Below are positions 43,688 through 54,500 of a stretch of 64,000 nucleotides of DNA, piece by piece. Source of the stretch: Nocardioides exalbidus (lineage in GTDB: Bacteria; Actinomycetota; Actinomycetes; Propionibacteriales; Nocardioidaceae); the NCBI RefSeq assembly GCF_900105585.1, contig NZ_FNRT01000002.1, positions 930,001-994,000 of the forward strand, written 5' to 3'. The notes beneath the pieces are model-generated. The model saw nothing but the letters and a program-made list of their open reading frames with translations. It had not been told where the DNA came from and did not search any database. Positions within the stretch are counted from its first letter, which is position 1. Every line of letters starts with the position of its first letter. Position numbers and translations under genes: made by a program.

Positions 43688-45345
43688 TCGACCCGGAGAT
43701 CGAGTACCGACGGCTGGTGTCCGGCAACCCGGGCGCCGTCACCGGCGCCGCCGACACGTTGCGCGACGTCGGCCACGACCTCGACGACGCCCGCTCGCGC
43801 ATCCACGACGCCGGCGCGACGACCGACTGGACGGGCGCCGCCTCGGCCGGCTTCGAGGCGCGGCTGGCCCAGCTGGCCAGCGGCGTCAACGTCAACCGCA
43901 CCATGCTCGCGCGGGCCCGCGGGGCACTCGACACGGCTGCGGCGGCGTACGACGTCGCCGTGCAGAACGCCGACCACTACATCTCCTTCTGGCGCAACCG
44001 GCCGAGCGGCCTGCTCCCCGTGCTCGAGCAGGTCCTCGGCCTCGCGGTGCAGGCGCGACTCGTGGAGACCGGGGCGACCTACAGCCAGCAGCTCACCGGC
44101 ATCGCCGCGGTGATCATGGGCGACGACGTCGACCTCGACGAGCTCGACGCGGAGACCCGGAAGTGGGTCGAGCAGGGGCTCGAGAAGAACGAGGAGTGGG
44201 CCAGGGAGAGCGGCAGCACCTTCGGTCCCCTCATCCCCAACACCGCCGCCACCGGGGACGAGCGCGGCCTCACGCCGCAGGGCCTGGCCTACGACCCACG
44301 CACCGGGACCTACGTCATGACCTACTACTCCTCGGACGGGTCGACGATCGCGCTGGTCGACAGCGTGACCGGCCAGGAGATCGGCGACGTCGACCTGGGC
44401 GGCACGACGACGGCCGACGCGCCCTCCCACGCGGGCGGCGTGAGCGTGCAGGGCGACGACGTGATCGTCGTCGACAAGGGCCGCGTCTACACCTACTCGA
44501 TGGCCGACATCCGCGACCAGCAGGACGGCGCGACGGTGACGCCCTCGTCGGTCCAGGACGTGCCCGGCGGCGGGTCGTACTCCGCCGTCCACGACGGCCG
44601 GCTCTACCTCGGCGACTACGCCGCCGACAAGCTCTACGTCTACGAGAAGGACGCCTTCGGCGACTGGCAACCGGTCGTCGACAGCTCGACCGGCAAGGCG
44701 GTCTCGATCGACACGCCGCCCAAGGCGCAGGGCGTCGTCGTGCGCGACGGCGAGTACGTCTTCAGCACCTCGCCGAACCGCTTCGACGAGGGCTCGCTGA
44801 TCGTGCAGGACCGCGACACCGGCGAGCGCAGCGACCCCTACTCGCTGCCCAACATGTCAGAGGGCGTCGTCGAGGTCGACGGCAGCTTCGTCACGCTCTA
44901 CGAGTCCAGCGCGGAGAAGTACGACGACGACGGCAGCTCGTGGGGCTGGGTCCCCGGGGTGCCGGACGACGACGACCTCTGGTCCAACCCGTACCTCACC
45001 GTCACCCCGCTCTCGAGCCTCGGGCTCGGCGCGGACTTCGACGTGAAGCCGGGCACGCTGCGGCAGGCCTCCGACGAGCTCGACAAGCCCGCCGGCCGGC
45101 TGATGACGGCCTCCTCCACCGTGGCCGGCGTGCACGTCACCGGCCTCGACCTCGGCCAGGTGCCCGGCTGCGCGAAGCTCGCCTCGGCGATCAGGCAGCT
45201 GCTCGACGTGTCGGCCGACAGCCTGCGGTCCGGCTCGCAGGCCGTCGGCCTCACCTCGGACAACCTGATGGCCGCCGCCCGCGACTACGAGCGGTCCGAC
45301 TCGCTCGTCGACGGCCTCTTCGGCACCCTCAACCCCTTCGACTGA
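43684..45345 (+). CDS. WXG-like/beta-propeller/EspC-like protein, probable type VII secretion substrate
   Basis: The 553-residue protein has three parts. An N-terminal helical region (about residues 1-130) contains W49-T-G51, the WXG turn of ESAT-6-like proteins. A middle region (about 160-430) of repeated strands (LAYDPRTGTYVMTYY, GGSYSAVHDGRLYLGDY) looks like a propeller. The C-terminal helical domain (about 450-553) resembles EspC-type proteins and holds YERSD (535-539), matching the YxxxD/E type VII export signal. There is no Sec signal peptide. Translation is coupled to the lipoprotein. Its role outside is unknown. Confidence 0.72.
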   Translation: MIDPEIEYRRLVSGNPGAVTGAADTLRDVGHDLDDARSRIHDAGATTDWTGAASAGFEARLAQLASGVNVNRTMLARARGALDTAAAAYDVAVQNADHYISFWRNRPSGLLPVLEQVLGLAVQARLVETGATYSQQLTGIAAVIMGDDVDLDELDAETRKWVEQGLEKNEEWARESGSTFGPLIPNTAATGDERGLTPQGLAYDPRTGTYVMTYYSSDGSTIALVDSVTGQEIGDVDLGGTTTADAPSHAGGVSVQGDDVIVVDKGRVYTYSMADIRDQQDGATVTPSSVQDVPGGGSYSAVHDGRLYLGDYAADKLYVYEKDAFGDWQPVVDSSTGKAVSIDTPPKAQGVVVRDGEYVFSTSPNRFDEGSLIVQDRDTGERSDPYSLPNMSEGVVEVDGSFVTLYESSAEKYDDDGSSWGWVPGVPDDDDLWSNPYLTVTPLSSLGLGADFDVKPGTLRQASDELDKPAGRLMTASSTVAGVHVTGLDLGQVPGCAKLASAIRQLLDVSADSLRSGSQAVGLTSDNLMAAARDYERSDSLVDGLFGTLNPFD

Positions 45346-45371
45346 GCGGCCCCTGCGCTGGCGGCGTCGGC

Positions 45372-46337
45372 TCAGTAGGTGTCGGCCAGCGTGGCGGCCA
45401 TCGACTCCCACTGCGCGTAGGCGTTGGGGCAGCAGGAGCGCTGCACCCTGTCGGCGGCGAGGGTCTTGCTCATCGACTCCCAGCCGGAGACGTCGAAGAG
45501 CCCCGGGTTGGAGGTGGACGACGAGACGCCGAGGAAGCCCTGGGTGGACGCCGTCGGGTCCACGCACGCGACGCTGCCGGGGCACCAGCCCTGGCTCGGG
45601 CGCTGCTGGAAGAGCCCGAGCGAGTCGCGGTCGCCGAACTGGATGTTGCAGAGCTTCGACTCCTGCATGGCCGTCATCAGCGCGATGATCTGGGCGTTGC
45701 GGTTGCCGCCGGCCGCCCGGGTCGCACCGAGGACCGCCTGCACGTTGGCGACCTGGGACGGCAGCAGTGACGAGGCGGTCGAGCCGCCGGTCGAGTAGCA
45801 CAGCGACTGGTCGCCGGCCTGGCTCCAGCCGAGCAGCTCCTGCCACGTCGCGGCGTCGACCGTGCCCGACTGCGACAGCCCGCGGCTGGCCTGGAAGGAG
45901 ACGACGGCCGCCCGGGTGCCGGACCCGAAGACGCCGTCGGCGACGAGGTTCGCGCCGTACTTGTTGAGCTGCGTCTGCGCCGCCTTCACCGCGTTGGTGT
46001 CGGCCGAGCCCTGGCCCACCTGGACGACGAGCCGCGGCCACGTGCCGCTGCCGGCGATGCCGTCGGCACCGATGCCCTGGGCGGACTGGAAGGCCTTGAG
46101 GTTGGTGGTCGTGCCGGACCCGAAGACACCGTCGGCGGAGGTGGCGTAGCCGCGCGAGGTCAGGAGGTACTGCAGCGCCATCGCGTTGTTGTTGCGCGGC
46201 TGTCCGGCCTGGGTGACCGGCCACGCGCTGGCCGCCTGGGCCGGTGCGGCGACGATCATCAGGGAGGTCGCGACCAGGAGGGCGAGGACGACGGCGACCG
46301 CGCGCGAGCGCGGTCGGGGCAGGTTCGATCGATGCAT
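45372..46337 (-). CDS. Secreted peptidoglycan-binding protein with lysozyme-like domain
   Basis: This protein of about 321 residues has a signal peptide (about 1-40, AVVLALLVATSLMIVAAPAQA). Two PG_binding_1 repeats follow (ADGVFGSGTTTNLKAFQ and ADGVFGSGTRAAVVSFQ, about residues 60-190). The C-terminal lysozyme-like domain has Glu in TAMQESKLCNIQFG and RDSLGLFQQRPSQGW, a segment common in actinobacterial wall hydrolases. It probably cleaves or remodels peptidoglycan. It begins near an MFS gene read in the same direction. Confidence 0.85.
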   Translation of the reverse strand: MHRSNLPRPRSRAVAVVLALLVATSLMIVAAPAQAASAWPVTQAGQPRNNNAMALQYLLTSRGYATSADGVFGSGTTTNLKAFQSAQGIGADGIAGSGTWPRLVVQVGQGSADTNAVKAAQTQLNKYGANLVADGVFGSGTRAAVVSFQASRGLSQSGTVDAATWQELLGWSQAGDQSLCYSTGGSTASSLLPSQVANVQAVLGATRAAGGNRNAQIIALMTAMQESKLCNIQFGDRDSLGLFQQRPSQGWCPGSVACVDPTASTQGFLGVSSSTSNPGLFDVSGWESMSKTLAADRVQRSCCPNAYAQWESMAATLADTY

Positions 46338-46406
46338 GTGGAGCTCCCGAGAGAAGTGCCCCGGCCAGCCGAGTCGGCCGGGGCGCGTGCTCCGACCCTG
46401 CCACAC

Positions 46407-47606
46407 CTACTCGAGCGGGCGCTCGTCCGAGACCGGCACCAGGGCCACCGCCAGCAGCGGGAAGAGGGCCGCGAGCGCGAACGTGCCGGCGTACCCGGCA
46501 CTCCCGATCGCCAGGCCGCCGATGGGCGGCACGAGGGCGGCGGCGAGGAACTGCGCGGTGTTCTGCACGCCCAGCGCGCGGCCCGACCAGAACGGGCCGG
46601 CGCGCTCGGCGACGGCGGTGAAGGCGAGCCCGTTGTCGGCGACGGTGATCACCGTGGCGACGACCACGAGGGGTACGGCGACCGCGAGGTCGAGGCCGGC
46701 CGCGAGGCCAAGCAGCGCCATCGCCAGGCCCGCCGCGATCGCGACCCAGCGGAGCGGACGCATCCGCGACCGGACGTGGTCGGAGAGCTGGCCGGCGGCG
46801 ATCCGGCCGAACGCAGCCAGCACCTGGGTGCCGGCGACGAGCGAGCCGGCGGCCGCGGGCGACCAGCCGCGGTCCTGGATCAGCCAGACGAGCGCGAAGG
46901 TCCACACGACGAACTGCGGCACGACCAGGAGCACCGAGACGCCGTGGATGCGCGCGAGGTAGCGGTCCTGGCGGTAGGGGTTGGGCGCCGTGCCCTCCTT
47001 CGGCGCGGTCCGCGGCGGGTCGACCACGACGAGCGCCACGACGACCGTGGCGAGCGCGCACGCGATCGTCGGCACCCAGAGGGCTGCGCGGATGCCGTGG
47101 CCGTCGGCGACGACCGGGACGGCGATGGCGGCGATCCCGACGCCCATCGGCTGTGCCATCTGCCGGATCCCCATGGCCAGCCCGCGGCGGTGCGGTGGGA
47201 ACCAGCCGACCACGACGCGGCCCGACGCGGCGTTGGTGCTCGCCGCGGCGGCTCCGCCGAGGCCGAGTGCGATCGCGAGCAGCACACCGTCCTCGGCCAG
47301 CACGGCGAGCAGGCCGGCGACGGCCGCGAGGCCGAGGCCGGCCACCAGCGCGATCCGCTCGCCACGGCGGTCGGTGAACCAGCCCCACGCGACCAGCGTC
47401 AGCATCACGCCGATCATCGGGGTCGCGGTGACGACGCCCGCCTCGGCGATGCTCATCCCGCGCTGCTCGTGCAGCGCCGGGATCAGGAAGACCGCACCGT
47501 TGGTCATCACCGCGGCCGCGGCCTGGGCCGCCGTGCTCGCGCCGAGCATCCCCCACCGGCGGGCCGTGCCGATCTCGCTCCGCTCGGCCAGCGCGCTCTC
47601 CGTCAC
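46407..47606 (-). CDS. MFS transporter
   Basis: The 399-residue, 12-helix carrier has MFS loop motifs GWFTDRRGERIALV (loop 2-3) and GQLSDHVRSRMRPLR (loop 8-9). Helix 4-5 shows GRVVVGWFPPHRRGLAMGIRQ, similar to nitrate/cyanate or oxalate:formate-type and other uptake carriers, but not enough to name a substrate. It lies upstream of the wall hydrolase on the same strand, with about 69 nt between them. Confidence 0.85.
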   Translation of the reverse strand: MTESALAERSEIGTARRWGMLGASTAAQAAAAVMTNGAVFLIPALHEQRGMSIAEAGVVTATPMIGVMLTLVAWGWFTDRRGERIALVAGLGLAAVAGLLAVLAEDGVLLAIALGLGGAAAASTNAASGRVVVGWFPPHRRGLAMGIRQMAQPMGVGIAAIAVPVVADGHGIRAALWVPTIACALATVVVALVVVDPPRTAPKEGTAPNPYRQDRYLARIHGVSVLLVVPQFVVWTFALVWLIQDRGWSPAAAGSLVAGTQVLAAFGRIAAGQLSDHVRSRMRPLRWVAIAAGLAMALLGLAAGLDLAVAVPLVVVATVITVADNGLAFTAVAERAGPFWSGRALGVQNTAQFLAAALVPPIGGLAIGSAGYAGTFALAALFPLLAVALVPVSDERPLE

Positions 47607-47687
47607 GGCCTCACGCTAGTTCTGCCCGGCCGTCCGGTCCGTCCGCCGTCCACGGGCTGGGTCCTCGCGGCCGGGGTGAGGCTCGAC

Positions 47688-50270
47688 CTAGCGGAGCACG
47701 AGCCCGTCGTCACCGACGTCGACCGTGACCGCGCCCCCGTCGGTGACGTCACCGGCGATCAGCTGCCGGGCGAGCGGGTCGCCGATGGCCGACTGGATGA
47801 GCCGGCGCAGGGGCCGGGCGCCGTACGCCGGGTCGTAGCCGGTCTCGGCCAGCCACGCGCGCGCGGCGTCGGTCACCGAGATGGTGATCCGCCGGACCGC
47901 GAGCCGCTTCTCGAGCAGCGCGAGCTGCAGGTCGACGATGTGCGCGAGGTCGTCCTTGCTCAGCGCCTCGAACATCACGACCTCGTCGAGCCGGTTGAGG
48001 AACTCCGGTTTGAAGTGCTGCCGCACCACGTTCATCACCGACATCTTCTTGGTGTCGGGCATGAGGTTCGGGTCGACCAGGAAGTTCGAGCCGAGGTTGG
48101 AGGTGAGGATCAGCAACGTGTTGCGGAAGTCGACCGTGCGCCCCTGGCCGTCGGTGAGCCGGCCGTCGTCGAGCACCTGCAGCAGGATGTCGAAGACCTC
48201 GGGGTGCGCCTTCTCGACCTCGTCGAGCAGCACGACGCTGTAGGGGCGCCGCCGCACGGCCTCGGTGAGCTGGCCGCCCTCGTCGTAGCCGACGTAGCCG
48301 GGAGGCGCGCCGACGAGCCGCGAGACCGAGTGCTTCTCGCTGTACTCGCTCATGTCGATCCGGACGATCGCCCGCTCGTCGTCGAAGAGGAAGTCCGCGA
48401 GCGACTTCGCGAGCTCGGTCTTGCCGGTGCCGGTCGGGCCGAGGAAGAGGAACGACCCGGTCGGCCGATTGGGGTCGGCGATGCCGGCGCGCGAGCGTCG
48501 TACGGCGTCGGACACGGCCGTGACCGCCTCGCGCTGGCCGATCAGGCGCTCGCCGATGACGTCCTCCATCTGGAGGAGCTTGGCCGTCTCGCCCTGCAAC
48601 ATCTTGCCGGTGGGGATGCCGGTCCACGCCTCGACGACGTCGGCGATCTGCTCGGCGCCGACCTCCTCGCCGACGAGCGGCTCGAGGTCGACCTGCTCGG
48701 CCTTCTCGACCTGCTCGATCTGCTCCTCGAGCTCGGGGATCCGGCCGTACTGGATCTCCGAGGCACCCGCGAGGTCGCCCTCGCGCAGCTTCTTCTCGGC
48801 CTCGATCTTCAGGGCGTCGAGCTGGCGGCGCAGCTCGCCCTCGCCCTGGAGCTGGTCCTTCTCGCGCTCCCAGCGAGCCTCGAGCCCGCGCAGCTCCTCC
48901 TCGCGGTCAGCCATCTCCTTGCGGAGCACGGCCAGCCGCTCGACGGACGCGTCGTCGGACTCCTTGTCGAGCGCGAACTCCTCCATCTTCAGGCGCTCGA
49001 CCTGCCGACGGAGCACGTCGATCTCCTCGGGGCTCGACTCGTGCTCCATGCGCAGGCGCGACGAGGCCTCGTCGATGAGGTCGATCGCCTTGTCGGGGAG
49101 CTGGCGGCCGGTGATGTAGCGGTCGGACAGGGTGGCGGCGGCGACCAGTGCGGCGTCGGTGATCCGGACGCCGTGGTGCGCCTCGTACTTCTCCTGGATG
49201 CCGCGCAGGATCTGGATGGTGTCCTCGACGCTGGGCTCGCCGACGAAGACCTGCTGGAAGCGGCGCTCGAGCGCGGGGTCCTTCTCGATGCGCTCGCGAT
49301 ACTCGTCCAGCGTCGTCGCGCCGATCATGTGCAGCTCACCACGCGCCAGCATCGGCTTGAGCATGTTGCCGGCGTCCATGGCGGAGTCGCCGCCGGCGCC
49401 CGCACCGACGACCGTGTGCAGCTCGTCGATGAAGGTGATGACCTGACCGCCGGCGTCCTTGATCTCCTCGAGGACGGCCTTGAGCCGCTCCTCGAACTCG
49501 CCGCGGTACTTCGCACCGGCCACCATCGCGGCCAGGTCGAGGCTCAGCACCCGGCGGCCCTTGAGCGAGTCGGGGACGTCGCCGGCGACGACGCGCTGGG
49601 CGAGCCCCTCGACGACGGCGGTCTTGCCGACGCCGGGCTCGCCGATGAGGACGGGGTTGTTCTTGGTGCGCCGTGACAGCACCTGGATCACGCGCCGGAT
49701 CTCGGCGTCGCGGCCGATGACGGGGTCGAGCCTGCCGTCCTCGGCCTGCCGGGTGAGGTCGACGGAGAACTTCTCGAGCGACTCGTAGGACGCCTCGGCG
49801 CTCTCGCTGGTCACCCGGCGGTTGCCGCGGACGGCGGTGATCGCCTCGCGCAGGCCGTCGGCGGTGAGGCCGGCGTCGGTCAGCACCTTCTGCGCGGGCG
49901 ACTCGACGGTCGCCAGGGCGACGAGCAGGTGGTCGGTGGCGACGTAGTCGTCCTTCATCGATCCGGCCAGGTCGAGCGAGCTCGCGAGGACGCGCGTCAG
50001 TGACGGCGACGCACTCGGCTGCTGGACCGTCGTACCGGTCGCACGAGGCAGCTTCTGCTGGACGCCCTCGGCCTGCGCGAGCAGCGGGGCGGCGTCCACG
50101 CCGGCCTTCTGCACGAGGCTCCGACTGGTTCCGTCCTCCTGCTTCAGCAGCGCGACGAGCAGGTGGATGGGCTCGGTGTGGGTGTTGCCGCCCGTGGTGG
50201 CGGCCAGCTGGGCAGCCTCGATGACCTCTCGGCTGCGGGTGGTGAACTTCTCGGCACCGAACGTGCTCAA
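47688..50270 (-). CDS. clpB: ATP-dependent disaggregase chaperone ClpB
   Basis: The 860-residue Hsp100 ATPase rescues aggregated proteins with DnaK. It has the Clp N-domain (two repeats, residues 1-150), AAA1 with Walker [14 protein letters not shown] (about 205), and the coiled-coil middle domain typical of ClpB (about 405-525). AAA2 carries Walker [13 protein letters not shown] (about 605). The start is TTG at 50270, set by AGGAG at ideal spacing. A HAIR-like HspR operator lies upstream at 50333-50353. Confidence 0.97.
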   Translation of the reverse strand: MSTFGAEKFTTRSREVIEAAQLAATTGGNTHTEPIHLLVALLKQEDGTSRSLVQKAGVDAAPLLAQAEGVQQKLPRATGTTVQQPSASPSLTRVLASSLDLAGSMKDDYVATDHLLVALATVESPAQKVLTDAGLTADGLREAITAVRGNRRVTSESAEASYESLEKFSVDLTRQAEDGRLDPVIGRDAEIRRVIQVLSRRTKNNPVLIGEPGVGKTAVVEGLAQRVVAGDVPDSLKGRRVLSLDLAAMVAGAKYRGEFEERLKAVLEEIKDAGGQVITFIDELHTVVGAGAGGDSAMDAGNMLKPMLARGELHMIGATTLDEYRERIEKDPALERRFQQVFVGEPSVEDTIQILRGIQEKYEAHHGVRITDAALVAAATLSDRYITGRQLPDKAIDLIDEASSRLRMEHESSPEEIDVLRRQVERLKMEEFALDKESDDASVERLAVLRKEMADREEELRGLEARWEREKDQLQGEGELRRQLDALKIEAEKKLREGDLAGASEIQYGRIPELEEQIEQVEKAEQVDLEPLVGEEVGAEQIADVVEAWTGIPTGKMLQGETAKLLQMEDVIGERLIGQREAVTAVSDAVRRSRAGIADPNRPTGSFLFLGPTGTGKTELAKSLADFLFDDERAIVRIDMSEYSEKHSVSRLVGAPPGYVGYDEGGQLTEAVRRRPYSVVLLDEVEKAHPEVFDILLQVLDDGRLTDGQGRTVDFRNTLLILTSNLGSNFLVDPNLMPDTKKMSVMNVVRQHFKPEFLNRLDEVVMFEALSKDDLAHIVDLQLALLEKRLAVRRITISVTDAARAWLAETGYDPAYGARPLRRLIQSAIGDPLARQLIAGDVTDGGAVTVDVGDDGLVLR

Positions 50271-50332
50271 CTCATCTCCTCATGACTCGGCGTGCGACCA
50301 CTGTGGTCGACACTGGGTCCAACGCGCCAGAA

Positions 50333-50353
50333 GTTGAGTCGATTCCCCTCAAC
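50333..50353 (-). promoter_or_regulatory. HAIR-like HspR operator upstream of clpB
   Basis: GTTGAGT-N7-CCTCAAC matches the HspR box CTTGAGT-N7-ACTCAAG in spacing and all but two compensating positions. It lies 63-83 nt before the clpB start. HspR repression of clpB is well established in Streptomyces and mycobacteria. Confidence 0.6.
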
Positions 50354-50436
50354 TTTGATTTCTTGTCCGAGCGGGCCATGCCGACTGAGCACCATTGCTC
50401 AATCCGTGGGGCACCGCTGCTTCGTAGCGTGCAGCC

Positions 50437-50865
50437 ATGCCCCGATCGCACCCGCTCCTCGCCGCCGCCCTCGCCTTCGTCGCCGTCGCCCTCGCCTGGC
50501 TCGGGACGGCCCACGCACTCACTGCCGTCGACCCCTACCGGATCGACTCCATCAACGCGACGCTCTACGTGCTCGTCGCCGTGGCCGCGACCGGCCTCGT
50601 CGTCGCGGCGTGCCTGTGCTCCCTGCCGTGGGCGCTCCTGGCCGCCGTCGGCGTCACGGCCGGCCTGTGGTGGGGAGCCTCCGAGTCCGTGGCCGTCCTC
50701 GACGGCCACAGCGGCGGCTGGATGGGCGGCTTCAACTACCTCGTCTACCTCGTGCCGCTGTCGGCCGCCGGGGTCTGCCTGATCGCGCTCACCACCTGCT
50801 CGGTGGTCAGCGCGTCCGTGGCGCCCCGGCCTCAGCCCCGCAGGCCCGGTGGCGTGGTCCTCTGA
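50437..50865 (+). CDS. Small multi-pass membrane protein, unknown function
   Basis: The 142-residue protein has four predicted helices (LLAAALAFVAVALAWLG; LYVLVAVAATGLVVAACL; ALLAAVGVTAGLWWGA; NYLVYLVPLSAAGVCLI). No family was recognised. TAGCGT 6 nt before the ATG indicates a leaderless transcript. Its last 34 bp overlap the convergent cobF gene. Confidence 0.68.
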   Translation: MPRSHPLLAAALAFVAVALAWLGTAHALTAVDPYRIDSINATLYVLVAVAATGLVVAACLCSLPWALLAAVGVTAGLWWGASESVAVLDGHSGGWMGGFNYLVYLVPLSAAGVCLIALTTCSVVSASVAPRPQPRRPGGVVL

Positions 50866-51584
50866 GCCCGCCTGAGCAGGTAGGTGTCCATCACCCAGCC
50901 GTCGGACTGCCTGGCCCTGGTCCTCGCGTCAGTGAGGTCGTCGAGGACGTCGGCCAGCCGGCCGGCGACCAGCTCCTCGTGGGGGCTGCCGAGGTTGGCG
51001 CCCCACCAGATGTCCCAGTCGCCCGCCAGCTCCGCGGCCTGCAGCCGACCGTCCAGCATCACGACGAGATTGTCGTGGCCGGCCTCGACCTCGGCGGCGA
51101 GCCGGCGCCCGGTCGTCACCAGCACCGGCCGGCCGACCTCGTGGAGCACGAGCCGGTGGCGGGCGGCGAGGAGCGAGATCGCGGAGACGCCCGGCAGGAC
51201 GTCGTACTCCAGTCCCAGCCGGTCGACCACCCGGATCGTCGAGTCGTAGAACGCCGGGTCGCCCCACACGAGGAACCCGACCGTGCCGGGACGTGCGGAG
51301 ATGACGGAGGAGTACGCCGCCGCCCGCGCGTCGTGCCAGTCGAGGACCGCGCCGTCGTAGCCGGCCTCGTCGAGACCGGAGGAGCGATCACGGGGCGGGT
51401 CGGCGACGGCCACCAGCTCGACGCCGAGCGAGGAGCAGATCGACCGACGCAGTGCGAGGAGCGGGTCGTCCGAGCCCTTGTCGGCGGCGATCACGTAGTC
51501 GCACGACTCGATCGCGGACCGCGCCTCGAGCGTCAGCTGCTCGGGGTGGCAGCCGATCCCGACGATGCGGACACGCGACGTCAC
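50832..51584 (-). CDS. cobF: Precorrin-6A synthase (deacetylating)
   Basis: This tetrapyrrole methyltransferase of about 250 residues methylates C1 of precorrin-5 with loss of acetate to give precorrin-6A, the aerobic pathway step. It shows VRIVGIGCHPEQLTLEA, the N-terminal SAM/precorrin corrin-methylase motif, and the glycine-rich VLPGVSAISLLA. The GTG at 51584 overlaps the cobN stop (GTGA), so the two are coupled. Confidence 0.92.
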   Translation of the reverse strand: MTSRVRIVGIGCHPEQLTLEARSAIESCDYVIAADKGSDDPLLALRRSICSSLGVELVAVADPPRDRSSGLDEAGYDGAVLDWHDARAAAYSSVISARPGTVGFLVWGDPAFYDSTIRVVDRLGLEYDVLPGVSAISLLAARHRLVLHEVGRPVLVTTGRRLAAEVEAGHDNLVVMLDGRLQAAELAGDWDIWWGANLGSPHEELVAGRLADVLDDLTDARTRARQSDGWVMDTYLLRRAQRTTPPGLRG

Positions 51585-54500
51585 CGGTCCTCCAGCTCGC
51601 CCTCGACGTCGAGGTAGACCTGCTGGAGCGCAGCCATCACGTCGGCGTCCGGCTCGGCCCAGAGGCCGCGGTCGGCGGCCTCGTGCAGCCGCTCGACGAT
51701 GCCGCGCAGCGCCCACGGGTTCGACGTGCGCAGGAACTGCTGGTTGGTCTCGTCGAGGACGTACTCCTTGGCGAGCGACTCGTACATCCAGTCGTGCACC
51801 ACGCCCGCGGTCGCGTCGAAGCCGAAGAGGTAGTCGACGGTGGCGGCGAGCTCGAAGGCGCCCTTGTAGCCGTGGCGCTGCATCGCCCCGATCCAGCGCG
51901 GGTTGATGACGCGGGCCCGGAAGACGCGGTTCGTCTCCTCCTGCAGCGTCCGGGTCCGCACCGCGTCCGGGGTCGTCGAGTCACCGACGTACGCCTTGGG
52001 GTCGCTGCCGGTCAGCGCGCGCACGGTGGCGACCATGCCGCCGTGGTACTGGAAGTAGTCGTCGCTGTCGGCGATGTCGTGCTCGCGGGTGTCGACGTTC
52101 TTCGCGGCGACCTTGATGCGCTTGTAGTTGGTGCGCATGTCGTCGGCGGCGGGTGCGCCGTCGAGGTCGCGGCCGTAGGCGAAGCCGCCCCAGGCCGTGT
52201 AGACCTCGGCGAGGTCCTGGTCGCTGCGCCAGTTGCCCGACTCGACGACCTGCAGGATGCCGGCCCCGTAGGACCCCGGCTTGGAGCCGAAGATCCGGGT
52301 GGTCGAGCGGCGCTCGTCGCCGTGCTCGGCGAGGTCGGCGCGAGTGTGGGCGCGCACGTAGTTCTGGTCGTCCGGCTCGTCGAGCGAGGCGACCAGCTGG
52401 ACGGCGTCGTCGAGCATCGCGACCACGTGCGGGAAGGCGTCGCGGAAGAAGCCGGAGATCCGCACCGTGACGTCGATGCGCGGACGGCCGAGCTCGTCGA
52501 GCGGGATGACGGTGAGGTCGTTGACCCGGCGCGAGGCCGGGTCCCACTCGGGGCGGACGCCCATCAGCGCGAGCACCTCGGCGATGTCGTCGCCGGAGGT
52601 CCGCATCGCGCTCGTGCCCCAGACGGACAGGCCGACCGACTCGGGGTAGCCGCCGGTCTCGTCGACGTACTTCGCGACCAGCGACTCGGCCATCGCCATC
52701 CCGGTCTGCCAGGCGAGGCGCGACGGGACCGCGCGCGGGTCGACGGTGTAGAAGTTGCGGCCGGTCGGGAGCACGTTGACCAGCCCACGCAGGGGCGAGC
52801 CGGACGGGCCGGCGGCGATGAAGCCGCCGTCGAGGGCGTGCACGACCGCGTCCAGCTCGTCGGTGGTGCGGGCGAGGCGGGGCACGACCTGGGTGGCGGC
52901 GAACTCCAGCACCCGCTGGACCTCGGGGTCGTCGTGGAGCGTGGCCGCGGCGGCGACGTCCCAGTCGGCGTCGTCCATCGCCTGCACGAGCGCGCGGGCC
53001 TTCGCCTCGATCGCGTCGACGGCACTGGTGGCCTCGGCGTTCTCCTTCAGCCCGAGCGCGGCCCGGAGCCCCGGCACCGCCTGCGCCTGCCCGCCGAAGA
53101 CCTGCGAGGCCCGCATGATCGCGAGGACGAGGTTGACCCGCGCCTCGCCCGCGGGTGCGTCGCCCAGGATGTGCAGGCCGTCGCGGATCTGCGCGTCCTT
53201 GATCTCGCAGAGCCAACCGTCGACGTGCATGATGAAGTCGTCGAACGACTCGTCGTCCGGCTGCTCGTCGAGGCCGAGGTCGCGATGCATCTCGGCGGCG
53301 TGCATGAGCTGCCAGATCTCGCCGCGGATCGCCGGCAGCTTGGCCGGGTCCATCGCGGCGATGTTGGCGTGCTCGTCGAGGAGCTGCTCGAGCCGGGCGA
53401 TGTCACCGTAGGACTCCGCGCGGGCCATCGGCGGCACGAGGTGGTCGACGATCGTGGCGTGGGCGCGGCGCTTGGCCTGCGCGCCCTCGCCCGGGTCGTT
53501 GACGAGGAACGGGTAGACCATCGGCAGGTTGCCGAGCGCCGCGTCGGTGCCGCAGGAGGCCGACAGCGCGGCGTTCTTGCCGGGCAGCCACTCGAGCGAG
53601 CCGTGCTTGCCGAGGTGCACGACGGCGTCGGCCCCGAAACCCCCCTCGGAAACAGCACTGCCCAGCCACCGGTAGGCGCCCATGTAGTGGTGGGTCGGCG
53701 CCAGGTCGGGGTCGTGGTAGATCGCGATCGGGTTCTCGCCGAAGCCGCGCGGCGGCTGGATGATGAGCACCACGTTGCCCGCCTGGACGGTCGCGAGCAC
53801 GAGCTCGCCGGCGTCGTTGGTGAAGAGCGACCCGGTGCCCTCGCCCCAGGCCCCGACCATGTCGGCCTTGAGGTCCTCGGGCAGGTCGGCGGTCCAGTCG
53901 GCGTACTGCTGCGGCGTGATCCGCACGTGCGCGTCGGTCAGCTGCGCGTGGGTCAGCCACTCCTCGTCCTGCCCGCCCGCCTCGATGAGCGAGTGGATCA
54001 GCGCGTCGCCCTTCTCGGTGTCGGTGGCGTCGCGGCCGAGGATGTCGGTGACGGCGTTGTCGGTGCCGAGGTCGTAGCCCTCGGCGCGCAGCCGCTCGAG
54101 CATCCGGATCGCGGAGACCGGGGTGTCGAGGCCGACGGCGTTGCCGATGCGCGCGTGCTTGGTGGGGTACGCCGACAGCACGAGCGCGAGCCGCTTCTCG
54201 GCGTTCGGGATGGAGCGCAGGCGGGCCTGCTTGACCGCGATGCCGGCCACCCGCGCGCAGCGCTCGGGGTCGGCGACGTAGTGCGGGAGCCCGTCGGAGT
54301 CGACCTCCTTGAAGGAGAACGGCGCGGTGATGATCCGGCCGTCGAACTCGGGGATCGCGATCTGGGTGGCCGAGTCGAGCGGGCTGACGCCGTCGTCCGA
54401 CTCCTCCCACTCCGCGCGGCTGCTCGTGAGGCAGAGGCCCTGGATGATCGGGATGTCGAGCGCCGACATCCGCGCCACGTCCCACGACTCGTCGTCGCCG

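Noticed and set aside
46332..49676. 1114-codon plus-strand open frame
   Set aside because: Antisense to the MFS gene and clpB with low-complexity composition; the minus-strand genes have clear domains.
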